This document shows, in pieces, positions 9,184 through 16,426 of a DNA stretch of 64,000 nucleotides. The translations under genes and the position numbers were made by a program. The first letter of the stretch is position 1, and each line of letters starts with the position of its first letter. The stretch lies in the NCBI RefSeq assembly GCF_025165815.1, contig NZ_JAFFZE010000016.1, forward strand, positions 150,047-214,046. Reading direction: 5' to 3'. The notes under the pieces were generated by a model. It made no database searches. It worked only from the letters and a program-made list of their open reading frames with translations, and had not been told where the DNA came from. Origin of the DNA: Actinophytocola gossypii (lineage in GTDB: Bacteria > Actinomycetota > Actinomycetes > Mycobacteriales > Pseudonocardiaceae).

Positions 9184-10153
9184 TACGCGCTGATCGTCGG
9201 GCGGGACGGCGTCCGCGCGGTGCCGCTGCCACGGCTCACCCTCGACAGCGCGCGACGCAGAGCCACCGGCCTGCTCGACCCCATTCGCCGAGGCGCGGCA
9301 CACGCTCACGTCGCTGTCGCGCTGGCTGTGGGACGTGGTCGCCGCACCGGACGCCGGTGAACCCGGCCGGAGCGCGCCACACCGCGTGTGGTGGTGTCCC
9401 GCCGGTCCGCTGACCCTGCCGCCGCTGCCCGCGGCCGGGCCGTTACGGCCGCACGACGCCCCGGCGCGGGCGTCGGACGACGGTTCCGGACCGGAACACC
9501 ACCGACCTAGGTGCCCTGCTGCGTGCCGGCGGGGGCGGCTCCGTCGACCGGCGAGCCGACCGTCGTGGCGGTCGGCACGCCGCAGACGCCCGGATGGCGG
9601 ATCTCCCGTCGGTACGCGCGGAACCCGGCCACGTCGCCGGGGCGGTGCCCGGCACGGACACCCTGGTCGGCCCCGCGGCGACCCCGGACGCGGTACTCGC
9701 CGGACTCGGCCGGTACCGGTGGGCGCGTTTCGCGTGCCACACCACCCAGCACGTGGCGGAGCCGAGTCGCAGCGCCCGCACCTGACCGGCGGCGACCTGC
9801 CGGTCAGGCGGCTCGCCGCGCTCGACCTCGCCTACTGTCCGCGTGCCGGACCGCGGGCGGCTCGATGGACCTCGCCGACGAGGCGATCAACCTCGCGGCC
9901 GCGCTACAGCTGACGGGATACCGCACATGTGGTCGCGACCCTGTGGCCGGTCGCCGACCGACACGCCACCGCGCTCGCGAAGACCGGGTACGACTCCATC
10001 ACCGGGCCAGGACGCACGGCCGACTGCGCAGCGGCGCTGCGCTCGACCACCAGCGCGCTCCGCACACGACACCCCGCCCGGCCGCACATCTGGGCGCCGT
10101 TCATCCACCTGGGATCGTCTGCGGGGGAACTGGCCACGAAGCCAGTGCGATGA
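9184..10153 (+). pseudogene. Broken CHAT-domain (caspase-like) protein gene
   Basis: A CHAT protease domain can be followed over about 970 bp, but only by changing frame at least four times. Frame 1 gives YALIVGRDGVRAVPLPRLTL from 9184. Frame 2 gives RVWWCPAGPLTLPPLPAAG near 9390. Frame 3 gives ARFACHTTQH near 9730, holding the catalytic His motif. Frame 1 again gives LSACRTAG and DLADEAINLAAALQLTGYR near 9840-9920, holding the catalytic Cys motif. Frame 2 finishes with ATLWPVADRHATALAKTGYD and IWAPFIHLG, ending at the stop at 10153. The TPR or sensor half usually found before a CHAT domain is absent. The remnant lies between tRNA-Glu and tRNA-Asp on the opposite strand. The repeated frame changes and missing N-terminus mean no functional product is expected. 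Confidence 0.85.
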
Positions 10154-10160
10154 GAAGTGG

Positions 10161-10233
10161 TGCTCCCAACGGGATTCGAACCCGCGCTGCCGCCTTGAAA
10201 GGGCGGAGTCCTAGGCCGCTAGACGATGGGAGC
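10161..10233 (-). tRNA. tRNA-Glu (TTC)
   Basis: Minus-strand cloverleaf starting GCTCCCATCGTCTAGCGG, with anticodon loop CTTTCAA (anticodon TTC), T-arm GGGTTCGAATCCC and acceptor GCTCCCA/TGGGAGC. The discriminator is A. It is the upstream member of the Glu-Asp-Phe series, separated from tRNA-Asp by ~1.04 kb of pseudogene. Confidence 0.96.
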
Positions 10234-10342
10234 CCGGGTTGCCCGCTCTGGAGCACGCAAAGCATAGGACACGCTGCCCGCACCCCACAAAGCGGGTATC
10301 GGCAGGCGTCGCGAGCTGGGCGAACCCGGGTTCCGCCGCCGG

Positions 10343-10585
10343 TTACCGCTGGGCCGGTGGGACGCCGTCGTCGCCCGGCACGAGGCCGAGCATGTCCAGT
10401 AGCTCACGGCAGTCCTCGACGTCGCGGGAGCTGCGCGCGACCGCGAGCTGGGCGCGGCGCACCTGCTCGTCGGTGACCCGGGACGTCTCGCCGCTGCGTG
10501 GGGCCGGTACCCCACCGAACCCGAGTGACGCGTCTCGGGTCTCCTGCTGTAGCAGGAAGTCACGAACTTCGACCGGTCCGCTCAT
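10343..10585 (-). CDS. Small conserved hypothetical protein
   Basis: 80 residues, acidic and helical in appearance, without Cys or membrane segments. The only recognisable feature is a patterned helix region (TDEQVRRAQLAVARSSRD followed by CRELLDMLGLVP). The ATG at 10585 has a textbook GGGGAGG six bases upstream, which supports a real gene. It lies about 110 bp upstream of tRNA-Glu on the same strand. I do not recognise the family and assign no function. Confidence 0.65.
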   Translation of the reverse strand: MSGPVEVRDFLLQQETRDASLGFGGVPAPRSGETSRVTDEQVRRAQLAVARSSRDVEDCRELLDMLGLVPGDDGVPPAQR

Positions 10586-10969
10586 GTCGCCTCCCCGACA
10601 GTCCAGGTATTGGCGGAGAGACTATGAGTCCGGGGGCATCGGCCACAGCCCCCCGAGGAGTGAATCCCGCCCACACGTTCAGTAGTCGCGGCCAGCTCGC
10701 GACCCCTCCCGGGAGCGAGACCGTTCGTGTGACGGATCGGGTGATCACTCGAACGGGCGTATGGCGATCACCGCAGCCGCGCCCACGCCCACCCAGGTGA
10801 CCACTGCTCACCTCGGCGGCCACCGCGGAATCGCCGACGACCAGCGGCGACGGCATCTCGCTCAACGCGACCCATGTGGGGGACGGCGCGTCCCTCAAGC
10901 GTTTCGGGTCGCGACCCGAAACAACGGAATGGGAGATGGGGAAGCCGTCGAACGAGGAGGACAACACCA
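10586..10969. other. Noncoding gap upstream of the copper chaperone gene
   Basis: 384 bp between two divergently transcribed genes. The frames crossing it show no family motif and no ribosome binding site. The only clear structure is the 22-bp palindrome at 10901-10922. The promoters of both flanking genes should lie here. Confidence 0.5.
10901..10922. promoter_or_regulatory. Perfect 22-bp palindrome upstream of the HMA gene
   Basis: GTTTCGGGTCG followed directly by its reverse complement CGACCCGAAAC, with no spacer. It ends 47 bp before the chaperone start. The zero-length loop argues against an RNA hairpin and for a dimeric repressor site, for example a metal-responsive operator. The inner 14 bp (CGGGTCGCGACCCG) recurs at 23690-23703, upstream of the SARP gene. 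Confidence 0.55.
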
Positions 10970-11188
10970 GTGCCCATGCACACCGTCTACACCGTGTTCA
11001 CCGTCGCCGGGATGACCTGCGACCACTGCGCCGCCTCGGTGACCGAGGAGCTCACCGAGCTCGACCACGTCACCGACGTCGCGGTCAACCTCTCCACCGG
11101 CGCCGTCACCGTCACCAGTGCCGACGAGCTCAGCCGGCCGAGGGTCGAGGCCGCTCTGGCCCACGCCGGCCACCGCCTGGCCGACTGA
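10970..11188 (+). CDS. copZ: Heavy-metal-associated (HMA) copper chaperone
   Basis: 72 residues forming a single ferredoxin-like HMA fold with GMTCDHCAAS near residue 14, the M-x-C-x-x-C copper(I) site. It closes with the usual ALAHAGHRL helix. Such proteins carry Cu(I) to P-type ATPases or to CsoR. No ATPase or regulator gene is adjacent, so it is an orphan chaperone here. GTG at 10970 is chosen because GAGGAGG lies about nine bases upstream; the ATG at 10976 is in frame and also possible. A palindrome at 10901-10922 suggests regulation. Confidence 0.88.
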   Translation: MPMHTVYTVFTVAGMTCDHCAASVTEELTELDHVTDVAVNLSTGAVTVTSADELSRPRVEAALAHAGHRLAD

Positions 11189-11376
11189 CGGGCCCGCTTC
11201 GCGTGCATCGTTCGTCCTGGTCATCGGGGTCGCCGGTGGAGAACTCAGCGTCCCCGGATGGAGTAGGTGAAGAGTTCTCTCAATTTTTCCGCTCTACCCA
11301 CTCCCACGAAGCGCGTGCGCATGCAACAATCGACTCGCTGACACACCCCCGGTCAGCGCCTGTGGAGATCCCCTCC

Positions 11377-11409
11377 GGCCCCCGCGTTCCTCCCCCTGGC
11401 GCGGGGGCC
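11377..11409 (+). terminator. Hairpin after the copper chaperone gene
   Basis: Perfect 10-bp stem GGCCCCCGCG/CGCGGGGGCC around a 13-base loop, 190 bp downstream of the chaperone stop. No T-run follows, so termination is likely but not proven. Confidence 0.55.
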
Positions 11410-11543
11410 TCCACATGTCACCAGGCATTTCGCCGAGCTTTCGCGTATTGCTTTGGGCGCTACTCCGCGTGTCGGCGTGCTTACTTTGCTTTTGCCTGGG
11501 TGGGTTGGTAGTCGGAACGCAATCTGTTCGTTATCCTCTTCGC

Positions 11544-11891
11544 GTGCTATTCACCGGACGTAGTCGGTCGAGTGTCAAGGCGGCGAGCGACGAGCTCGCC
11601 AACGCGGGACGTCATCGACCCGAGCCCCAGGGGCAGGCGCAGGACGAGAACCTGCCGGACCAGGAGCTGGAGTCGTACCTCGCGGCGCTCTCACCAGAGG
11701 GAGACCCCGAGACCACGGGGTCCGGGCGTCGGTTCGGCGGGGCGCAGGTCTACCAGCTGCGACTGCCGCTGATGGCCAACGAGCAGCTCCGCGAACTCGC
11801 CGCGCACCACCACACCTCACCCATGGCCCTGGCGCAGGAGTGGGTCCTGCAGCGACTCGAGTGGGAGTCGCAGCACCTCCACCGGCGCTGA
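11544..11891 (+). CDS. Ribbon-helix-helix-like hypothetical protein
   Basis: About 115 residues. The first 70 are polar and probably disordered. The last 45 (VYQLRLPLMANEQLREL followed by HHHTSPMALAQEWVLQRL) have the strand-helix-helix pattern of ribbon-helix-helix DNA-binding proteins: alternating residues in the strand, then an S-x-x-x-L-x-x-E-W-V helix. An antitoxin-like or small transcription regulator role is possible, but no toxin gene is adjacent. The frame is open back to 11415; 11415-11543 is AT-richer and lacks a plausible ribosome binding site, so the start is uncertain. Confidence 0.55.
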   Translation: MLFTGRSRSSVKAASDELANAGRHRPEPQGQAQDENLPDQELESYLAALSPEGDPETTGSGRRFGGAQVYQLRLPLMANEQLRELAAHHHTSPMALAQEWVLQRLEWESQHLHRR

Positions 11892-11923
11892 ACCGACACT
11901 GAACCGGCGCTGACCTGACGACT

Positions 11924-11951
11924 GGGCCCCGGTCGCTCCCGACCGGGGCCC
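11924..11951. terminator. Bidirectional terminator hairpin
   Basis: An 11-bp perfect stem GGGCCCCGGTC/GACCGGGGCCC with a six-base loop sits between the convergent ends of the ribbon-helix-helix gene and the cold-shock gene. It can serve both. Confidence 0.8.
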
Positions 11952-11970
11952 TTACTCGCGTCGCGAGCCT

Positions 11971-12174
11971 CTAGAGCGCGCGTACGTTCGTGGCCTGGGG
12001 GCCCTTGGTGCCCTGCCCGACCTCGAACTCGACACGCTGGTTCTCCTCCAGGGTGCGGAAGCCCTTGCCCTGGATCTCCGAGTAGTGCACGAAGACATCG
12101 GCGCCGCCGTCGTCGACGGCGATGAATCCGAAGCCCTTCTCGGAGTTGAACCACTTCACAGTGCCCTGTGCCAT
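11971..12174 (-). CDS. cspA: Cold-shock protein (CspA family)
   Basis: 67 residues, the full family length, of the OB-fold nucleic-acid chaperone. RNP1 (KGFGFIAV) and RNP2 (VFVHYSEI) are both intact, and the start [17 protein letters not shown] is nearly invariant in actinobacteria. It binds single-stranded RNA/DNA and acts as an RNA chaperone. The gene stands alone. The 350-bp upstream gap is shared with the divergent L,D-transpeptidase gene and is long enough for the structured 5' leader common for csp genes, though none was modelled. Confidence 0.97.
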   Translation of the reverse strand: MAQGTVKWFNSEKGFGFIAVDDGGADVFVHYSEIQGKGFRTLEENQRVEFEVGQGTKGPQATNVRAL

Positions 12175-12526
12175 CTACCTGCCTCCGTCGCAGGATCAGC
12201 ATGGGGTTACACCGTGCAACCCCGGCAGCCCCCGGGCGTTGCCTTCGCCAACCTCGACGAAAGTGCCACACGCCCGCGTTTTCGTTCCGCGAGCGTGGAA
12301 AAGCACGAACACAGAAACTACGGCCTGCGCGGCAAAGCCTAGCGCGAAGAACACGCTGTGCACTACCACCTGCACACGACTGATTACACCCGCCGAACGA
12401 TCTCCGCAGGCCGCGAGGGGGTGATCACATGTGATCCGTACCACATCCGTTCGAGCCAACGTCACAGCGCTCCGAGGCGTCGAAACAGATGTGGTGTACG
12501 GGCAGGGGTATCGACAGGGGGAAACG
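12175..12526. other. Divergent intergenic region, cspA / L,D-transpeptidase
   Basis: 352 bp with lower GC than its surroundings and no supported gene. It must contain both promoters; I could not fix -35/-10 boxes with confidence. Confidence 0.5.
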
Positions 12527-13720
12527 ATGAAGGCACGGTCGCGCTGGGTGCTGGTCGCGGCGGGGCTCGTGGCGGCGCTGGGGCTCACCGCCTGTAGTTC
12601 CGACACGTCCGGAACACCGGCGGCACCCGCCACCGGAGCGCACAGTCCGACCGCGCAGGCCGCGCCCAAACCGTCCGCCGCGGTCGCCTACACGCCGACC
12701 GCGGGCGCCACCGACGTCAACCCGGTCGCGCCGGTCTCGGTGAAGGTCACCGACGGGACCATCCAGTCGCTGACGCTCACCAACCCCGCCGGCGAGAAGG
12801 TGATCGGCAAGCTCTCCGCCGACCACACCACCTGGAACGTCGGCGAGCCGCTCGGCTTCGGCAAGACCTACACCTGGTCGGGCACCGCGCTCGGGGCGGA
12901 CGGCGCGACGAAGCCGATCGCCGGCGAGTTCACCACCGTCACCCCGAACGGCACGATCGGCACCCGGATCAACACCGGCGACGGCAAGACCTACGGCGTC
13001 GCGATGCCGATCGCGGTCACGTTCGACGCGCCGGTCGACGACAAGGCCGCCGCCGAGCGCGCGATGACCGTGCGCACCTCGGTCCCGGTCGAGGGCTCGT
13101 GGGCCTGGCTCGACGACACCCGCGCGCACTGGCGACCGAAGACCTACTGGCCGGCGGGCACCGAGGTGCACGTGAACCTCAAGCTCTACGGCGTGCACTA
13201 CGGCGACGGGATCTACGGCGCCGACGACATGACCGCCGACTTCAGCATCGGCCGCAAGCAGGTGGTGAAGGCGAACACCCAGACCCACCGGCTGAAGGTG
13301 TACCGGGACGGCAAGCTGACCGCGGACTTCCCGGCGAGCTTCGGCATGGAGTCCGACCCCGGCCGGGTCACCAACAGCGGCACCCACGTGGTGATGTCCA
13401 TGCACGAGTCGTACTCGATGACCAACCCCCAGTACGACTACTACGACGTCGTGGTCCCGTGGGCCGTCCGGATCTCGAACAACGGCGAGTTCGTGCACGG
13501 CTACGCCCCCTCGGTGTGGGCGCAGGGCAGCCAGAACGTGTCCCACGGCTGTGTGAACCTCTCGCCGGCCGACGCGAAGAAGTACTTCGACAGCGCACTG
13601 GTCGGCGACCCGGTGGAGATCACCGGCAGCGACAAGCAGCTCGACGCGGCCGACGGCGACTACTACGACTGGACCGTGCCGTGGGACGAGTGGAAGTCGA
13701 TGTCGGCGCTGGCTCAGTAG
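12527..13720 (+). CDS. L,D-transpeptidase lipoprotein (LdtMt2-like)
   Basis: 397 residues. A signal peptide ends in the lipobox LTAC (Cys at about residue 23), so the protein is anchored to the outer face of the membrane. A disordered Ala/Pro stretch follows, then two Ig-like domains (bacterial Ig/BigA type). The YkuD catalytic domain carries HGYAPSVWAQGSQNVSHGCVN, the H-x(n)-S-H-G-C-V-N signature with the nucleophilic Cys. It makes 3-3 cross-links in peptidoglycan from tetrapeptide donors and is the target class of carbapenems. Start at ATG 12527 after AGGGGGAAA. Its last seven bases overlap the end of the convergent AraC gene. Confidence 0.94.
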   Translation: MKARSRWVLVAAGLVAALGLTACSSDTSGTPAAPATGAHSPTAQAAPKPSAAVAYTPTAGATDVNPVAPVSVKVTDGTIQSLTLTNPAGEKVIGKLSADHTTWNVGEPLGFGKTYTWSGTALGADGATKPIAGEFTTVTPNGTIGTRINTGDGKTYGVAMPIAVTFDAPVDDKAAAERAMTVRTSVPVEGSWAWLDDTRAHWRPKTYWPAGTEVHVNLKLYGVHYGDGIYGADDMTADFSIGRKQVVKANTQTHRLKVYRDGKLTADFPASFGMESDPGRVTNSGTHVVMSMHESYSMTNPQYDYYDVVVPWAVRISNNGEFVHGYAPSVWAQGSQNVSHGCVNLSPADAKKYFDSALVGDPVEITGSDKQLDAADGDYYDWTVPWDEWKSMSALAQ

Positions 13721-14457
13721 CGCCGGGCGTACCAGGTCGGGGACTCGCCGAACATCGCGGTGAAGTCGCGGGTGAGGTGCGCCTGGTCGGCGTAGCCGAG
13801 GTCGGCGGCGACGGCGGCCCAGTCGACCGGCGTGCCCGCGGCCAGGCGTTCGGTGACCTCGTGCAGCCGGTAGCGGCGGATCACCCACTTCGGCCCGAGG
13901 CCGACGTGCTCGGCGAACAGGCGTTGCAGCTGCCGGACGCTCAGGCCGAGGTCGCCGGCGAGCGCGTCGACGCGGGTGATGCCGGGGGTGGTGGCGACGG
14001 CGTCGACGACGCCGGCGGCCTCCTGCGCCCTCGGGTCCGGCTCGGGCAGCCGGCGGCGCAGGTACCGCTCGACCTCGGTGACCTCCGGTGCCGGCAGCGC
14101 GGGGTCGAACACCGTGGCCGCGTCGACCGTGCGGTCGGTCAGCGTCGAGACCGGGGCGCCGAGGAACGGGCGGAAGGCGCCGGGGCGGAACGCGACGCCG
14201 AACACGTGGCCGCGGCCGGCGAGCACCTTCGTCTGGTGGCCGGCGACGACGCCCTGCAGTGCGGCGCCGCCGTCGCGGAAGGTCAGCTGCACGTTCGGGT
14301 ACGGGACGACCTTCTGCCGGTACGGCTCGGCGTAGTCCCAGGTGACCTCCCAGTACCGCGCCACCCATGGCGCCAGGTCCGGCGACGGCTGGTGGAACGC
14401 GTGCCGCTGGTGCCGCGCCCACGCGCCGGCCAGCTCCCGGCTGTCCCGAACGGTCAC
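13714..14457 (-). CDS. AraC-family transcriptional regulator
   Basis: 247 residues. The N-terminal half is a cupin-like DUF6597 domain (VVPYPNVQLTFRDG and FRPGAFRPFLGAP). The C-terminal half is a two-helix-turn-helix AraC domain with LGLSVRQLQRLFAEHVGLG and ADLGYADQAHLTRDF. GTG at 14457 is used because the longer frame enters the divergent gene. It is divergent from the mycothiol-S-transferase-like gene, with a 63-bp gap in which both promoters must lie, so that gene is its likely target. The effector is unknown. Confidence 0.88.
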   Translation of the reverse strand: MTVRDSRELAGAWARHQRHAFHQPSPDLAPWVARYWEVTWDYAEPYRQKVVPYPNVQLTFRDGGAALQGVVAGHQTKVLAGRGHVFGVAFRPGAFRPFLGAPVSTLTDRTVDAATVFDPALPAPEVTEVERYLRRRLPEPDPRAQEAAGVVDAVATTPGITRVDALAGDLGLSVRQLQRLFAEHVGLGPKWVIRRYRLHEVTERLAAGTPVDWAAVAADLGYADQAHLTRDFTAMFGESPTWYARRY

Positions 14458-14520
14458 GCGGGCGAGTGTATGTCGCGTTTGTTCAAGACAGCGGTCCGCG
14501 CGGGCTGGTGAGCTGGGCGC

Positions 14521-15099
14521 ATGTCCGAGAAGTTCATCGCTCCCGCCGCCGCGACCCTGCTGGGGGTCGTCCACGAGATCAAGCCCGACCAGCTGACCGC
14601 GCCGACGCCGTGCGCGGAGTACGACGTCCGCGCGCTGGTCCACCACCTGTTGTTCTGGGGTCCGTCGCTGGTCGGCGCGGGCCGCAAGGAGCTGGTCCGG
14701 CCGCCGGCCGCGGCCGAGTCGGATGTCGACCTGGCCGGCGACGACTGGGTGACGGCGCTGGAGCGGTTGGTCGGCGAGCTGGTCGCGGCGTGGTCCGAGC
14801 CGACGGCCTGGCAGGGCGTCACCTGGATGGGTAGCGACCATGAGCTGCCGGCCGGCCAGGTCGGCGGGATGGTCACCGGTGAACTGGTGCTGCACAGCTG
14901 GGATCTCGCGCGGGCGACCGGGCAGCGCCCGGGGTGGGACGAGAGCCTGGCGGAGTTCGTGCGCGCCGAGGTGGCGCGCAATGCCGACCAGGGCCGCGCG
15001 ATGGGGGTGTACGGTCCGGCGGTGGCCGTCGGGAGCGACGCGTCCGCACTGGACCGGGCACTCGCGCTGTCCGGCCGCGATCCCGCCTGGACCGGCTGA
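14521..15099 (+). CDS. TIGR03086-family metal-binding protein (DinB/mycothiol-transferase fold)
   Basis: 192 residues of the actinobacterial TIGR03086 branch of the DinB/maleylpyruvate-isomerase superfamily. LTAPTPCAEYDVRALVHH is the family N-terminal signature with the first His ligand, and ELVLHSWDLARATGQ carries the second. Relatives are mycothiol-dependent enzymes or detoxification proteins, but most have no assayed substrate. It is transcribed divergently from an AraC regulator, the arrangement of an inducible single-gene response. Confidence 0.85.
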   Translation: MSEKFIAPAAATLLGVVHEIKPDQLTAPTPCAEYDVRALVHHLLFWGPSLVGAGRKELVRPPAAAESDVDLAGDDWVTALERLVGELVAAWSEPTAWQGVTWMGSDHELPAGQVGGMVTGELVLHSWDLARATGQRPGWDESLAEFVRAEVARNADQGRAMGVYGPAVAVGSDASALDRALALSGRDPAWTG

Positions 15100-15172
15100 G
15101 AATGCTCTCAGCCGGACATCACGGACGTCTGGCTACTCTTGGTCGCGTGAGAACCCAGGAGAGGTCCGAGCC

Positions 15173-16393
15173 GTGATCTTCGGCGTGGTCATCAGCGCGT
15201 TGGTCGCGCTCATGCACTGGTACCTGTGGAAGCGGCTGATCAAGGACGTCACCCGGAAGGGGTGGGTGCGACGGGCCGGCTCGCTGGCGTTCGTCGTGCT
15301 GTTCCTGCTGGTGTTCGCCACGCTCACGCTCGGGCGCGGGCTGCCGCCGGAGGCCGCGCGCTGGTTCACCTGGCCGGGGTACATCTGGTTCGCGCTGGCC
15401 GTCTACCTGTTCCTGGTCACGGCCGTGCTCGAGCTGCCCCGGCTGGCGCTGCGCGGCTGGCTGCGCCGGCGGCCGCTGGAGGCGACCGCGACCACGGACG
15501 CCGCGCCCCCCGTCACCCCCCAGGCGCCGGAGCGGACGGCGAAGCCCGAGGTCAACGAGAGCCGCCGGCTGTTCCTGGCCCGCGGCACCGCGCTGGTCGC
15601 CGGCGCGGCGTCCGCGAGCCTGGTCGGGGTGGGCATGGCCAATGCGCTCGGCCCACCCGACCTGCTGCGGTTGCCGGTGCCGCTGCGCCGCCTCGACCCG
15701 GTGATGTCCGGGTTGCGGATCGCGGTGGTCAGCGACGTCCACCTCAGCTCGCTGCTCGGCCGGTCGCACACCGAGCGGATCGTCCGGATGATCAACGAGA
15801 CCGAGCCCGACCTGGTGGCGATCGTCGGCGACCTGGCCGACGGCACCCCGGAGGACCTGGGCTCGGCCGCCGCCCCGCTGGCCGACCTGGCCCCGCGCGA
15901 GGGCAGCTTCTTCGTGACCGGGAACCACGAGTACTTCGCCGACCCCGAGGCATGGATCCGCGAGCTGGACCGACTCGGCGTGCACACCCTGCGCAACGAA
16001 CGCACCACGATCACCCGCGCCGGCGCGACGTTGGACCTGGCCGGCGTCACGGATGTCACCGGTGTGAACCAGGGCGACCCGCCGGACTACGACCGCGCCC
16101 TGGCCGGCCGGACGTCGAACGGGCCGGTGGTGCTGATGGCCCACCAGCCGGTCCAGGTCGACGAGGCCACCGCCCGCGGCGTGGACCTGCAACTGTCCGG
16201 CCACACCCACGGCGGTCAGATGTACCCGTTCCACCACATCGTGTCGCTGGCGCAACCGGGGCTGGCGGGGTTGTCCCGGGTGGACGACACCTGGCTGTAC
16301 GTGAGCCGGGGTGCCGGCTTCTGGGGCCCACCGGTCCGCGTCGGCGCGCCGCCGGACATCTCGATCATGGAGCTGCGTCCCGAATCGAGCTGA
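15173..16393 (+). CDS. Membrane-anchored metallophosphoesterase (YkuE-like)
   Basis: 406 residues. Three N-terminal membrane helices are followed by a ~45-residue linker and then a fourth hydrophobic segment introduced by SRRLFLARGTALVAG, a twin-arginine-like motif. The calcineurin-type phosphoesterase domain follows, with all metal motifs: VVSDVHLSS (D-x-H), VGDLADG (G-D), GNHEYF (G-N-H-E) and GHTHGGQ (G-H-x-H). Catalysis should occur outside the membrane. Relatives hydrolyse phosphodiesters or UDP-lipid substrates; the substrate is unknown here. The GTG at 15173 follows AGGAGAGG. It is convergent with pknG. Confidence 0.9.
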   Translation: MIFGVVISALVALMHWYLWKRLIKDVTRKGWVRRAGSLAFVVLFLLVFATLTLGRGLPPEAARWFTWPGYIWFALAVYLFLVTAVLELPRLALRGWLRRRPLEATATTDAAPPVTPQAPERTAKPEVNESRRLFLARGTALVAGAASASLVGVGMANALGPPDLLRLPVPLRRLDPVMSGLRIAVVSDVHLSSLLGRSHTERIVRMINETEPDLVAIVGDLADGTPEDLGSAAAPLADLAPREGSFFVTGNHEYFADPEAWIRELDRLGVHTLRNERTTITRAGATLDLAGVTDVTGVNQGDPPDYDRALAGRTSNGPVVLMAHQPVQVDEATARGVDLQLSGHTHGGQMYPFHHIVSLAQPGLAGLSRVDDTWLYVSRGAGFWGPPVRVGAPPDISIMELRPESS

Positions 16394-16426
16394 CACCGGG
16401 TCCTTCGGAGCGCCCCGGGTCGGCGG

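Noticed and set aside
9335..9913. A 192-codon open frame taken as an intact gene
   Set aside because: Only its first ~60 codons show CHAT similarity. The rest of the domain continues in other frames, so it is part of the pseudogene.
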